Positions 7,214 through 16,978 are shown, numbered from the stretch's first letter. The stretch is 64,000 bases of DNA from Alkalicoccobacillus porphyridii (GCF_007293315.1 NZ_VLXZ01000014.1:1-64000), one strand, 5' to 3'. Made by a program: numbers and translations. Notes: a model not told the origin generated them from the sequence alone.

Positions 7214-8299
7214 TTATTTAGACATTACCATTTCTTTATCATATTCAAGTGAGTGTAAGATTTCATTTAATGAAAGCTCCGCGCATGCCATTGATGTATC
7301 AGCAACCCCATAGTACATTCGCACAACATCACCTTTTACAATGACGCCACATGAAAAGACAACATCTCCAAAAAATCCTTCAACTTCATAATCTTCTTCA
7401 GGCTCCAGAATAGGCACTGTTGACCTGGCGATGACTTTAGACGGATCATATAAATCAAGTAATAAGGCACCCATGCAATAACGATTATCTGTCGAAGCCC
7501 CGTGATAGAGCTCTAACCAACCCTTATCTGTTTTAAATGGTACAGCGCCCCCACCAATTCTTCCGCTATCCCACATCCCAGGGCGTAACCCAATAAGATG
7601 CCTATGATTTCCCCAATATAGCAAATTATCCGACTCAGCGATCCACATCTCAGGCTTCCCAGTACTTTTAGGCACAGGTCGATGCAAGGCATAATATTTC
7701 CCGTTTATCTTCTCGGGGAATAGCAGCACATCTTTGTTCTCTGGAGCGAAAATCATACCATGATGAGTAATCTGTTTAAAATCTGTTGTTGAAACTAAAG
7801 ATTCGCCCACTCCTACTGGAGAAATCGCACTAAAATAAATGTAATATGTACCTTCAATTAGTGTGACTCGTGGGTCTTCAATTCCAAACGTCTCTAGTTT
7901 GTCTGTTGGATAAATAAATGGCTCTGGATCAACTGAAAAATGCTTACCGTCTGAACTTCTGGCAATACGAATATATGATAAAGACGTCAAATAACAAAAG
8001 CTCGACTTATCTTCTCCAGCATGACGAATGGTTCGTGGGTCAGTGAAATCATATCTCGTATCATCTAAAGAAAGCTCTATGATTTCAAGCTCTTTTGTTT
8101 GCTCATTTAATATAGGCGCTTTAATTGTGGTGTCATCATGATTAATCGGACGCTCCGCCACACGTAATAGCAGTAGCGTTTCTCCCTCATATTCAATAAC
8201 ACCTGCATTAAAAGCACCAATTACTTCAAAATCTTCCCGGTGAGGAGTGACATCCATTGGCGTGATAATTGGATTATTTTCATATCGAACGATCTTCAT
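7214..8299 (-). CDS. GH130 family glycoside phosphorylase/hydrolase (beta-mannoside type)
   Basis: A 361-residue five-bladed beta-propeller enzyme of glycoside hydrolase family 130. Visible family blocks are GAFNAGVI (residues about 28-35), FGIEDPRVTLI (about 138-148, with the catalytic Asp region), GGGAVPFKTDKGWLELYHGA (about 249-268) and a late GVADT. Known GH130 enzymes cleave beta-mannosides, mostly by phosphorolysis, releasing mannose 1-phosphate; I cannot separate beta-1,4 from beta-1,2 linkage preference by eye. No signal peptide, so it works in the cytoplasm on imported sugar. It overlaps the upstream DUF1861 gene by 4 bases (ATGA), so the two are translated together. Confidence 0.9.
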   Translation of the reverse strand: MKIVRYENNPIITPMDVTPHREDFEVIGAFNAGVIEYEGETLLLLRVAERPINHDDTTIKAPILNEQTKELEIIELSLDDTRYDFTDPRTIRHAGEDKSSFCYLTSLSYIRIARSSDGKHFSVDPEPFIYPTDKLETFGIEDPRVTLIEGTYYIYFSAISPVGVGESLVSTTDFKQITHHGMIFAPENKDVLLFPEKINGKYYALHRPVPKSTGKPEMWIAESDNLLYWGNHRHLIGLRPGMWDSGRIGGGAVPFKTDKGWLELYHGASTDNRYCMGALLLDLYDPSKVIARSTVPILEPEEDYEVEGFFGDVVFSCGVIVKGDVVRMYYGVADTSMACAELSLNEILHSLEYDKEMVMSK

Positions 8300-9252
8300 C
8301 GAGGGTCTCCTCCCTCGTATTCAAGAAATGGATCTTCAAGTTCAATCCGTTGAGCCTCCGCATCACTGATACCTGCATAAAGTACCGCTCTCCCAGAACC
8401 TTTACGAATCAGACCACCACTAAATACAACGTCCTCTAAGTCCAATCGCTTCGCTTCACCAGGAAGAAAATCAGCTCTTTGAGCAATAATTTTCATATCA
8501 GTAAATGTGTTTGTAGCAGGGTCGAATGCAAATGCCATCGGATAATAATGACGGTTATCATACTTGTCAAAACAAGCAATATGACCAAGTATACCTACAT
8601 ATCCATTTTCAAGCAGATGTAACTCATTACAACCACCCCACTCGTCCTCGGTAAACTGCCCATCTAAAAGTGGAGCTTGTTCTACCTTGTTTATTGTTAA
8701 TTCCTCTAACGAACGAACAGACATATAACCAATTTTCCCTCTACCGCCTTTTTCGCCTTGCGGTCTCGTAAAAACACCGATGCTGCCATCTGCTAATTCA
8801 ATTAGTCGCAAATCCTTCATTCCATCTGGTCCTTTGAAGACAAGCTCAAGATTATTAATATCCTGCCCCTTATAAAAAATCGTTCTCCAGGCAAGGGCAT
8901 CTTTAATTTCGGGGTGAGGGAATACTTCTACCCCACCAATTACAAGCTCTCCGCTTATTTTTGTGAAAAAAGGATCCTGTAATGAATAAACAGGAGCGTC
9001 CTCAACGGGAGTCCATGCATCCCCTTTTCTTTCAAAGAAATACACTTCAGACCATTCACTATCACGGCTTTCTACTCTCCCCGCTATCATTTCCTTCCCC
9101 TGCTCTAAAAACGGTGCGGAAATATTGTACACGTCTCGATTCCCTACCCCTTGAAAGATTATTTTCTCAGAACCGCCTGCTTTTCGCTTACTTTCATACT
9201 CTTGTAGCAATATGGAACACGTTTTTAGTCCTGTATTTGATAACATATTCAT
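8296..9252 (-). CDS. DUF1861 family protein, probable beta-propeller partner of GH130
   Basis: A 318-residue cytoplasmic protein with repeated beta-strand blocks such as NRDVYNISAPF (about residue 38), SLQDPFFTKI (about 90), DEWGGCNELHLLENGYVGILG (about 205) and LEDVVFSGGL (about 272). This matches my recollection of DUF1861, often coded beside GH130 genes and predicted to fold like them. No activity is established to my knowledge. The start is ATG at 9252 after AAGGGGTG, or the next ATG two codons on. First gene of a two-gene operon divergent from the LacI regulator. Confidence 0.75.
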   Translation of the reverse strand: MNMLSNTGLKTCSILLQEYESKRKAGGSEKIIFQGVGNRDVYNISAPFLEQGKEMIAGRVESRDSEWSEVYFFERKGDAWTPVEDAPVYSLQDPFFTKISGELVIGGVEVFPHPEIKDALAWRTIFYKGQDINNLELVFKGPDGMKDLRLIELADGSIGVFTRPQGEKGGRGKIGYMSVRSLEELTINKVEQAPLLDGQFTEDEWGGCNELHLLENGYVGILGHIACFDKYDNRHYYPMAFAFDPATNTFTDMKIIAQRADFLPGEAKRLDLEDVVFSGGLIRKGSGRAVLYAGISDAEAQRIELEDPFLEYEGGDPR

Positions 9253-9391
9253 GACACCCCTTGAATTTCATTATTATTTCATGACAAAACATTACAAAAT
9301 AAGTTATAATAACATTATTAATTATGTTACAGTCATCTTTATCAAGCGTCAACTCTTTTATTTTTGTTTATTTCTTGATGACAAAATGATT

Positions 9392-9419
9392 TTGTTTTAC
9401 TTTCTGGTAACAATATACT
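9392..9419 (+). promoter_or_regulatory. Probable promoter of the LacI-type regulator
   Basis: TTGTTT (9392-9397) and TATACT (9414-9419) are 16 bp apart, about 100 bp before the regulator start. The 264-bp divergent gap also contains half-operator-like sequences (ATTATGTTACAG near 9322, AACATTACAA near 9288), but no full GTAACGTTAC. Confidence 0.5.
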
Positions 9420-9516
9420 ATATTGAAAAAGTCAAGTGACAGAGTTTCCTACAATTTGGACTTAATTGTTAATTTATAGATCTTTATTATTAAACTTAGA
9501 TGAAAGAGTTGATTGT

Positions 9517-10530
9517 ATGGCACGTAAAATAACAATGCAGGATATTGCTAATGAGCTAAATATTTCCAAGAATTCTGTCTCTCAAGCATTATCTGGTAAG
9601 CCTGGAGTAAGCGAGATAACCAGAGATAAAATTCAACAAAAAGCGAATGAACTTGGTTATTACTATTCCAAAGGAAAGCCATCTACCTCTCCTATTCACA
9701 CTTCCGGAAATATAGCGCTTATCGCTTCTGATTTTGTTTTTTCACTTAGTTTTTTTGGAGAAATCTATCTAACTATTGAACAAGAATTAAACAAACGGGG
9801 TATGAACCTACTTATTCAATCCATTAATGAACAACAAAAAAATAATTTCTATACGGCGCCGTTTATCGAACAAGGTGATGTAGACGGGTTATTAATTTTG
9901 TCTCATATTAGTACTGATTATATTAACCACTTATTAACATTTAATCTCCCAACTGTTTTGATTGATCACCATGATCCTTTTAACATGACAGATTCGGTTC
10001 TTATAAATAATCGGTTTGCTGCTCATAATGCGGTGCATCATTTGATTGAGCTTGGTCACAAACGGATTGGTTTTCTAGGGGATGTTGATCGCTCTCCAAG
10101 TTACCAGGAGCGGTTTGAAGGGTATTTGCTTGCCTTAAAGCATGGTCACATTTCTCCAACAACTGATTGGCTTTTAACGAATGTGGACGAGGCAAGTGAA
10201 GCGATTAGCAAATCTGTTGATACACTGAATGAGCAGCCAACCGCGTGGTTTTGTATCAATGACGGCTTTGGCTTTTTACTTTTGACTCATCTACAAACAA
10301 AACAAAAACGTATCCCAGAGGATGTTTCTATTTGTAGCTTCGACAATGGCCAGCTTTCACGTATGGCTAATCCAAAAATGACCACCATGGATATCAATCT
10401 TAAGAATTATGCCAAAAAAGCAGTCGACCAGCTTTTCTGGCGAATCGCACACCCTGACGAGCCTTTCCAGGAAGTCCTTCTCCATTCAGAGCTTCTAGTA
10501 AGAGCATCAACCGGAAAGGCCTCACAATAG
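9517..10530 (+). CDS. LacI family transcriptional regulator of the mannoside locus
   Basis: A 337-residue repressor. Residues 5-50 form the LacI helix-turn-helix (ITMQDIANELNISKNSVSQ with the hinge ALSGKPGVSEITRDKI), followed by a sugar-binding core with GHKRIGFLGD near residue 187 and a C-terminal dimer part. The open frame begins at 9466, but I chose ATG at 9517 because it gives the normal family length and start. It faces away from the GH130/DUF1861 operon. The likely targets are the GTAACGTTAC operators at 5861 and 5930; ligand unknown. Confidence 0.9.
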   Translation: MARKITMQDIANELNISKNSVSQALSGKPGVSEITRDKIQQKANELGYYYSKGKPSTSPIHTSGNIALIASDFVFSLSFFGEIYLTIEQELNKRGMNLLIQSINEQQKNNFYTAPFIEQGDVDGLLILSHISTDYINHLLTFNLPTVLIDHHDPFNMTDSVLINNRFAAHNAVHHLIELGHKRIGFLGDVDRSPSYQERFEGYLLALKHGHISPTTDWLLTNVDEASEAISKSVDTLNEQPTAWFCINDGFGFLLLTHLQTKQKRIPEDVSICSFDNGQLSRMANPKMTTMDINLKNYAKKAVDQLFWRIAHPDEPFQEVLLHSELLVRASTGKASQ

Positions 10531-10574
10531 TTTATAAATAGTAAGAGCAGGGGCATAGAAGTATAATAAATAAT

Positions 10575-10626
10575 AGAAAAGCTGAAGAATGCTGGATTTC
10601 CTCCATCAGTCTTCAGCTTTTTGATT
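10575..10626 (+). terminator. Terminator hairpin after lacI, part of repeat copy B
   Basis: AGAAAAGCTGAAGAATG...TGGA pairs with TCCATCAGTCTTCAGCTTTTT, 45 bp after the lacI stop. Sister hairpins occur at 7121-7172 and 54575-54627. Confidence 0.8.
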
Positions 10627-11163
10627 GTATAAAAATGATAGAGGGCTGATGTTGCTTTGACAATACACAATGGATTCAATGGCAGGTTGTTCTTATAGTA
10701 CAGATCACTTGCATAAATACGTGGAGAAATTGGAGGGTATCTGAATATCAGTCCTTCGTTAGCCCCCCGATAACGGGGGCGCGCTTACCGCGGGAAGACA
10801 CCATCGCTAACGGGCTATGCCCTTATATCTCAACGAACCTTTCCATCGAGGCCACTGAAAAAGAAGCTTTATCGATAATGAATCTTCTTTTAAACAAAAA
10901 ACAGCCCTCATTTCCTTAGATAGGAATGTTGGCCATTTGTCTGATTGGAAATATGAGCGGAAGGAGAAACCGTAGACTCCAACAGAACAGAACGAGCAAG
11001 ACCGACATTGAAGTGGCGCAATTCCACTTCAAGGGCTGAGGCCGTTCCCGTGGAAAGCGTAGGTTTCTCCTGTAGCGGTGCACATGGGCTCATTTCTAAT
11101 GACTTTTTCAATGATCTCCTCTTCATCTCGCAGGTGTCGTACCTCCATTTTCGTCCGCTTGGG
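10575..11163 (-). repeat. Composite dispersed repeat, copy B (inverted)
   Basis: Reading the minus strand, the order is: AAGCGGACGAAAATGG...CGACACCTGCG (11163-11120), block 1 with TTGAAAAAGTCATTAGAAATGAG and the CTTGAAGTGG stem (11115-10890), a short segment ending in TTTTTCAGTGGCC (10851-10890), AAAGGTTCGTTGAGAT, block 2 CTTCCCGCGGTAAGCG to CCCTCCAATT (10800-10730), then the hairpin at 10575-10626. With copies A and C it fills the 718-bp gap after lacI. No protein-coding gene is supported here; the open frame at 10908-11192 is repeat. Confidence 0.85.
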
Positions 11164-11248
11164 TAGTGGCAGATATCAAGTTTTATACACAAATCTGAGG
11201 GATTAATTCTTCAATGCAGTAAAAACCTCTGCTTTATGACCAGTTAGT

Positions 11249-13375
11249 CTATTTACCAATAACAAATCGAATTTCTTCATACGTTATTTCTTCTGGAAGA
11301 TGGTCTTTAATTGGTCTGAGAAGGTCAGACCCTACTTGTTCTGCTGTTTGCAAAATCAGTTCTCTTTTTTTGGGGTCTACTAGCTCTGCCAATTTTAATT
11401 CTTCCCCTTCCGATTCAGCACGGATTAAGTGGTTAATAATCGTTCGCTCTGTGAGTTGTCTTGTATCTACTAATTGTTGAATGGTTGCACCTTCACTGAA
11501 AAGCTTAGCCGTCTGTAGGTGATTATCCTTTGTGATTGCTTTCGATTTTAAAGGAGTTGGAGCCGAATCGCTTTTAATCTCTACATCAGGCTTTTGATCC
11601 TCATAGTTTTGAAGCACCTCTATGAATACCTGGGCATATTTTTTCTTTTTTTGCTCGCCTACTCCACTAATTTGCGCAAACTGGTCTTCTGTTACTGGAA
11701 TATAGCGACTCATTTCCTTAAGCGTCTTATCTGAGAAGACCAAATATGGAGGGATATCTTCTTGGGCTGCGAGGTCCTTGCGAAGATTTCTTAAATGAGT
11801 AAATACTTCATCCTGCTCCTCAGGTCGTTGAACTTCAGGCTCCACTCTCCTCATCACCTTCTGTTGTCCAAGCAGAACATTGACGGCCAATTCATTAAGC
11901 TTGATCGTTGGAAATTCAGAATTTGTTCTACCTAAATATTCTTCGGCTACTAAATAATCGATAAAAGCTTGAACGGACTTTAGCGTTTGGTTTTTCATAA
12001 GACCGTATGTAGGTAGCTGATCTAAGTTAAATTGTTTTACCTTCTGGTTGGAAGAACCCGTTAACACCTGAGCGATCATTAGCTTACCATAACGTTCACG
12101 CATCCGCTTCACACATGAGAAGACCATTTGTGCTTCCTTCGTGCAATCCTGGCTCTCTCCCTCATGAAGGCAGTTACTGCAACGACCACACGGTTGCTCT
12201 TCTTCTTCGCCAAAATAATGAAGAATCATTGTCTGTAGGCAACCCTCTGTATGGCAGTAGGAGATCATTTTTTGTAATTTAGAGAACTCATTTTTTTTAA
12301 ACTGCTCATCTGCTTCTGATTGTTCAATGAAAAATTGCTGCGTTCGGATATCCTGCCCCGAAAACAGTAGGACACATTCACCCTTCTCGCCATCTCTGCC
12401 AGCTCGTCCGGCTTCTTGATAATAGGCTTCAAGATTTTTTGGCAGATTATAATGAAGAACATAACGAACATTGGACTTATTTATGCCCATACCAAAAGCA
12501 TTTGTCGCGATCATCACCTGGACCCGATCGTATAGAAAATCCTCTTGACTCGCCGTTCGCTCCGGTTCAGTCATACCTCCATGATAAACCCCCGTATTCC
12601 AGTGCTTTTTATTTAAAAAATCTGCTAGCTGATTGGCTTCTTTACGTGTAGAAACATAAATAATCCCAGGTTCACTTTGATGATGTTCAAGATATTTAGT
12701 AATGTACGCGCGCTTGTCCATACCCTTCACGACTTGAAATTGAAGATTAGGTCGCGCAAAACCTGTAACAACTGAATGGGTTGGGAGAATACTCAAATGA
12801 AGCTGCAAATCCTCTTGAACCTGCAGAGTTGCTGTCGCGGTCAAAGCCAAAATGACCGGTTTAGAAGGTAGGGAGTCTAGCCATGAAGGGATATTCATAT
12901 AACTTGGACGGAAGTCATGACCCCATTGAGACATACAATGCGCCTCGTCAATGGCAACCAATGAAACCGTTACAGAAGATAGAATCCGATAAAATGATTG
13001 ATTCTCCAATCGTTCTGGTGCTACATATATAAGCTTAAACTTTCCTTCTGTTATTCCTTGTAAACGGTGCTGCTCTTCCTGATACGACAGGGAGCTGTTA
13101 ATGTAGGTAGATTCCACCCCAAGCTGTCCGAGTGCATCCACTTGATCTTTCATCAAGGATATAAGAGGAGAAATAACGATCGTTACCCCTTCAAGCATCA
13201 TCGCCGGAAGCTGATAACAAATCGATTTCCCCCCTCCTGTCGGCATAATTGCGAGTGTATCATGGCCTGCGAGGACTTGATGAATCACCTTTTGCTGACC
13301 AGGTCGAAATTGCTCGTACCCATAGGTTTGTTTAAGCAATTGCACGGCTTGTTCCTGACTATATTGTGTGGCCAA
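11249..13375 (-). CDS. recQ: ATP-dependent DNA helicase RecQ
   Basis: A 708-residue 3'-5' helicase. Motif 0 FRPGQQKVI (about residue 22), Walker A PTGGGKS (about 45), DEAH in IDEAHCMSQWGHDFRPS (about 142), motif VI QEAGRAGRDG (about 320), and the zinc site CHTEGC...PCGRCSNC (about 372-400) are all present. A winged-helix RQC part, an HRDC domain (residues about 520-590) and a C-terminal helix-turn-helix region (about 620-660) follow. It unwinds recombination and stalled-fork structures. The start is TTG at 13375 after AAGGGGG; no ATG fits. A -10 TATAAT (13413-13418) with TTGTTT 18 bp upstream is a likely promoter. Confidence 0.96.
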   Translation of the reverse strand: MATQYSQEQAVQLLKQTYGYEQFRPGQQKVIHQVLAGHDTLAIMPTGGGKSICYQLPAMMLEGVTIVISPLISLMKDQVDALGQLGVESTYINSSLSYQEEQHRLQGITEGKFKLIYVAPERLENQSFYRILSSVTVSLVAIDEAHCMSQWGHDFRPSYMNIPSWLDSLPSKPVILALTATATLQVQEDLQLHLSILPTHSVVTGFARPNLQFQVVKGMDKRAYITKYLEHHQSEPGIIYVSTRKEANQLADFLNKKHWNTGVYHGGMTEPERTASQEDFLYDRVQVMIATNAFGMGINKSNVRYVLHYNLPKNLEAYYQEAGRAGRDGEKGECVLLFSGQDIRTQQFFIEQSEADEQFKKNEFSKLQKMISYCHTEGCLQTMILHYFGEEEEQPCGRCSNCLHEGESQDCTKEAQMVFSCVKRMRERYGKLMIAQVLTGSSNQKVKQFNLDQLPTYGLMKNQTLKSVQAFIDYLVAEEYLGRTNSEFPTIKLNELAVNVLLGQQKVMRRVEPEVQRPEEQDEVFTHLRNLRKDLAAQEDIPPYLVFSDKTLKEMSRYIPVTEDQFAQISGVGEQKKKKYAQVFIEVLQNYEDQKPDVEIKSDSAPTPLKSKAITKDNHLQTAKLFSEGATIQQLVDTRQLTERTIINHLIRAESEGEELKLAELVDPKKRELILQTAEQVGSDLLRPIKDHLPEEITYEEIRFVIGK

Positions 13376-13447
13376 AATAGAAAAGCCCCCTTACACATGT
13401 ATGATACCTCAATTATAGTCCGTACCTCTCACATGAAACAAGTATCA

Positions 13448-14542
13448 CTATTCAATTTCTACTTCAATTAGCTTATCGTCTGTGTCATCAGGTGTTCCTC
13501 GACCATCTGTATTATTTGTGAGAAAGTAGAGGTTATTATCCATTACAAGCACATCTCTGATTCTTCCGTAATCCTCAATATATTCTTCTAAATTCTCTGC
13601 TTCTGTATCAAATTGATAAACCGCTTCTCCTCGGAGACCTGCCATAAACAACCAATCATCATGTGCTGCGAGTCCGGAGGGAGCCCAAGTATCATCGCCA
13701 GAATGTATAACAGGTGCTACTGTATCATTTGAGGTTTCATCTCCCTCATAATCAGGCCAGCCGTAATTATTTCCTGGCTCAATTAAATTAATTTCATCCA
13801 ATGCAGTGGCCCCATGCTCAGAGCTATACATCGTACCATTATCTAACCAAGCCAAGCCTTGAGGATTTCTGTGTCCGTACGACCAAATATAAGAGTCTTC
13901 AAAAGGCATATCGTCTGGTAGAGTGCCATCAAGATTCATTTTTAATATGTTTCCAGCTAAGTTTTCTGTATCCTGTGACCATTCTGGTTCTTCGGCGTCA
14001 CCAGTTGTTGCATATAGCTCTCCCTCATGGATAGCGAGACGTCCGCCATTATGGGTTGCGGCTCCGGGTATGCCTTCAATTAACTCCTCTTCTTCGGTCC
14101 AGGTATCGTTGTCCCGTGATACTTGAACGACTTTATTTGCTAGTCCATCTGTGGATTCATACGTGTAATACATGTAGGCAATCTGGTTATCCTCAAAGTC
14201 CGGATCCAAAACAAACCCGAGCAAACCCGATTCTCCTTGTTGTACAACCTCATCACTAAGCTGTAAATCTTGCTCCGTAACTTCCCCATTTACAATGGAT
14301 ATGAAACCCCCATCTCTTTCTGTTATTAACCATTCATCATTTATTTGCTGCATCGCCCATGGGGAATCAAGTGATTCGGCGATAACAGTCATTCCCTCCT
14401 CACCATCTGTCTCATTGTCATCAGTGATGACTCCAGATGCATCACTGTCATCTCCGTTTGTTCCGCCATTTCCATTCTCTGATTCAGTCCCACAAGCTGT
14501 TAAAAAACCTGCAGCCATTCCGTATACAATCCATTGCCTCAT
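13448..14542 (-). CDS. PQQ-dependent sugar dehydrogenase-like lipoprotein (YliI/GDH-B family)
   Basis: A 364-residue protein with a lipobox FLTAC (Cys17) and a strongly acidic linker of about 30 residues. The catalytic domain shows LDSPWAMQ (about 58), ESGLLGFVLDPDF (about 103), THNGGRLAI (about 163), SYGHRNPQGLAW (about 220) and EHGATALDEINLIEPGNNYGWP (about 240), the beta-propeller soluble glucose dehydrogenase pattern. Family members oxidise aldose sugars using pyrroloquinoline quinone; whether this organism makes PQQ is not shown here. It lies on the outside of the membrane. Very high Asp/Glu content fits a surface protein of an alkaliphile or halotolerant cell. Confidence 0.88.
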   Translation of the reverse strand: MRQWIVYGMAAGFLTACGTESENGNGGTNGDDSDASGVITDDNETDGEEGMTVIAESLDSPWAMQQINDEWLITERDGGFISIVNGEVTEQDLQLSDEVVQQGESGLLGFVLDPDFEDNQIAYMYYTYESTDGLANKVVQVSRDNDTWTEEEELIEGIPGAATHNGGRLAIHEGELYATTGDAEEPEWSQDTENLAGNILKMNLDGTLPDDMPFEDSYIWSYGHRNPQGLAWLDNGTMYSSEHGATALDEINLIEPGNNYGWPDYEGDETSNDTVAPVIHSGDDTWAPSGLAAHDDWLFMAGLRGEAVYQFDTEAENLEEYIEDYGRIRDVLVMDNNLYFLTNNTDGRGTPDDTDDKLIEVEIE

Positions 14543-14746
14543 TAAAGAGCACCTCCTACTCGCCTATTACCTCCCTCGTATTGTTGTAAACTTGAAATAC
14601 TCAGCTTTATTTTTTCCCAATGGACCAACGATAAATATGCTTAAAACATTTACATCAAGCGTAGAAGGTTGTAAAATGGACAAGATGGGCGTAAATCGTA
14701 ATTAAAGCGTTATTTCGCTTGTATAGATAGATTGGAGGCTAAAAAT

Positions 14747-16348
14747 ATGCTTACTGTTCATAATGTTGGCTTACAATATGGTGATCGTAAATTATTTGAT
14801 GAAGTGAATATTAAATTTACTCCTGGAAATTGCTACGGCTTAATTGGGGCAAACGGAGCTGGAAAATCAACTTTTTTAAAAATACTTTCAGGTGAAATTG
14901 AACCTCAGTCTGGTGATGTAAGCTTAAAACCAGGTCAGCGTCTAGCTGTCCTTAAGCAAAATCATTTTGAGTATGAACAAGAAGAGGTACTAAACACGGT
15001 AATGATGGGGCATCCACGTCTTTATCAAGTTATGCAAGAAAAGAATGCTATTTATATGAAGGAAGAATTCTCTGATGAGGATGGCATGAAAGCTGCTGAA
15101 CTCGAAGGCGAATTTGCTGAACTAAATGGCTGGGAAGCAGAATCAGATGCCGCCGTTCTACTTAAAGGATTAGGTATTGGTGATGATCTACACTATAAAA
15201 AACTTGAGGATCTAACTGGTTCTGAACGTGTGAAAGTCCTTTTGGCTCAGGCTTTATTTGGCCAGCCGGATGTTCTTCTTCTTGATGAGCCTACCAACCA
15301 CTTGGACCTTCAAGCTATTCAATGGTTAGAAGACTTCTTAATTAATTTTGATAACACAGTCGTGGTAGTCTCTCACGATCGTCACTTCTTAAATAATGTG
15401 TGTACACACATAGCCGATCTCGATTTTAGCAAAATTCAAATTTATGTCGGTAACTATGATTTCTGGTATGAGTCCAGTCAGCTTGCTTTAAAAATGGCTC
15501 AGGATAACAATAAGAAAAAAGAAGAAAAAATTAAAGAGCTACAAGGTTTTATCGCGCGATTTAGCGCTAATGCATCGAAGTCAAAACAAGCCACTTCACG
15601 AAAAAAATCGCTTGATAAAATTCAATTAGATGACATTAAACCTTCATCACGCAAATATCCGTATGTTCACTTCACACCAGAACGTGAAATTGGAAATGAT
15701 TTATTACGTGTTGAAAACCTAAGCAAAACGATTGATGGCGTACAAGTGTTAAATAACATTAGCTTCACGATGAATAAGGATGACAAAATTGCTTTAGTTG
15801 GCACTCATGAGACGGCTAAAACAACCTTGTTTAAGATTTTGACTGGAGAGCTTGAACCTGATTCAGGTAGCTTTAAATGGGGGATTACTACATCTCAAGC
15901 GTATTTCCCTAAAGATAACTCTAGCTTCTTTGAAGGAAATCAGGATTCAATACTTGATTGGTTAAGACAATATTCTCCAGAGGATGATAGTGATACCTTC
16001 TTACGCGGATTCCTTGGTCGTATGCTCTTTTCTGGTGAAGAAGTACACAAAAAAGCAAATGTACTTTCCGGTGGAGAAAAGGTTCGCTGCATGCTTTCTA
16101 AGATGATGCTTAGTGGTGCGAATGTTCTCTTACTTGATGAGCCAACGAACCACTTGGATCTAGAATCAATTACAGCGGTTAACAATGGTCTCATTAATTA
16201 CAAAGGATCTATGATCTTCGCTTCACATGACCAACAATTTATCCGCACCATCGCAAACCGTATCATTGAATTAACGGATGATGGGTTAATTGATAAAGAG
16301 CTTTCTTATGAGGAATACCTCGAATATCAAGCAAAAGCAGTGAAATAA
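14747..16348 (+). CDS. ykpA: ABC-F family ATP-binding protein YkpA
   Basis: A 533-residue soluble protein with two ATPase domains and no membrane segments, the ABC-F layout. Domain 1 has Walker A GANGAGKS (about residue 34) and Walker B LLLDEPTNHLDL (about 183); a charged linker (about 245-300) follows; domain 2 has LSGGEKVR (about 444) and LLLDEPTNHLDL (about 465). The second Walker A reads GTHETAKTT, without the usual glycines, and the first signature reads LTGSE; both departures agree with my memory of B. subtilis YkpA. ABC-F proteins act on the ribosome. ATG at 14747 follows TTGGAGG. Expressed alone, ended by the hairpin at 16364. Confidence 0.93.
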   Translation: MLTVHNVGLQYGDRKLFDEVNIKFTPGNCYGLIGANGAGKSTFLKILSGEIEPQSGDVSLKPGQRLAVLKQNHFEYEQEEVLNTVMMGHPRLYQVMQEKNAIYMKEEFSDEDGMKAAELEGEFAELNGWEAESDAAVLLKGLGIGDDLHYKKLEDLTGSERVKVLLAQALFGQPDVLLLDEPTNHLDLQAIQWLEDFLINFDNTVVVVSHDRHFLNNVCTHIADLDFSKIQIYVGNYDFWYESSQLALKMAQDNNKKKEEKIKELQGFIARFSANASKSKQATSRKKSLDKIQLDDIKPSSRKYPYVHFTPEREIGNDLLRVENLSKTIDGVQVLNNISFTMNKDDKIALVGTHETAKTTLFKILTGELEPDSGSFKWGITTSQAYFPKDNSSFFEGNQDSILDWLRQYSPEDDSDTFLRGFLGRMLFSGEEVHKKANVLSGGEKVRCMLSKMMLSGANVLLLDEPTNHLDLESITAVNNGLINYKGSMIFASHDQQFIRTIANRIIELTDDGLIDKELSYEEYLEYQAKAVK

Positions 16349-16363
16349 AAGATTCAAAGATGT

Positions 16364-16418
16364 AAAAAAAGCTTGTCGACAGTCTCTTTACGTAGGACTT
16401 TCTCGATAAGCTTTTTTC
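16364..16418 (+). terminator. Terminator after ykpA
   Basis: AAAAAAGCTTGTCGA pairs with TCGATAAGCTTTTTT around a loop of about 22 bases. It separates ykpA from the 20-bp repeat array. Confidence 0.8.
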
Positions 16419-16460
16419 ATGAATTGAGAGGTCCAAGGCTTGCACTATTACAGGACTTCT

Positions 16461-16978
16461 TCGTATCCACTCCTCTTTCCCGATATCCGCTCCTCTTTCC
16501 CGATATCCACCCCTCTTTCCCGATATCCACCGCTCTTTCCCGATATCCGCCGTTCTTTCCCGATATCCACCGCTCTTTCCCGATATCCGCCGTTCTTTCC
16601 CGATATCTGCCTCTCTTTCCCGATATCTGCTTCTCTTTCCCGATATCCGCTTCTCTTTCCCGATATCCTCTGCTCTTCCCGATATCCGCTTCTCTTTCCC
16701 GATATCCACCGCTCTTTCCCGATATCCGCCCCTCTTTCCCGATATCCACCGTTCTTTCCCGATATCCGCTTCTCTTTCCCGATATCCACCGCTCTTTCCC
16801 GATATCCGCTTCTCTTTCCCGATATCCACCGCTCTTTCCCGATATCCGCTCCTCTTTCCCGATATCCACCCCTCTTTCCCGATATCCGCCCCTCTTTCCC
16901 GATATCCACCCCTCTTTCCCAATATCCGCCGTTCTTTCCCGATATCCGCCGCTCTTTCCCGATATCCACTCCTCTCGG
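16461..16978. repeat. 20-bp tandem repeat array, about 26 units
   Basis: The unit is CGATATCCRCYNCTCTTTCC. I count 25 units with the ATATC core plus a decayed first unit; one unit near 16661 is 19 bp and shifts the phase by a base. In the later units (about 16680-16920) the purine after GATATCC alternates strictly between G and A, so the higher-order unit is 40 bp. The array fills the gap between two converging genes. All reading frames across it are open on the minus strand because the unit has no stop codons. There are no spacers. Confidence 0.97.

Noticed and set aside
10908-11192. 94-aa minus-strand protein
   Set aside because: It lies within repeat copy B; the equivalent frames in copies A and C are different or broken.
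16461-16978. CRISPR array
   Set aside because: Units are head to tail with no unique spacers, units are only 20 bp, and no cas genes are near.
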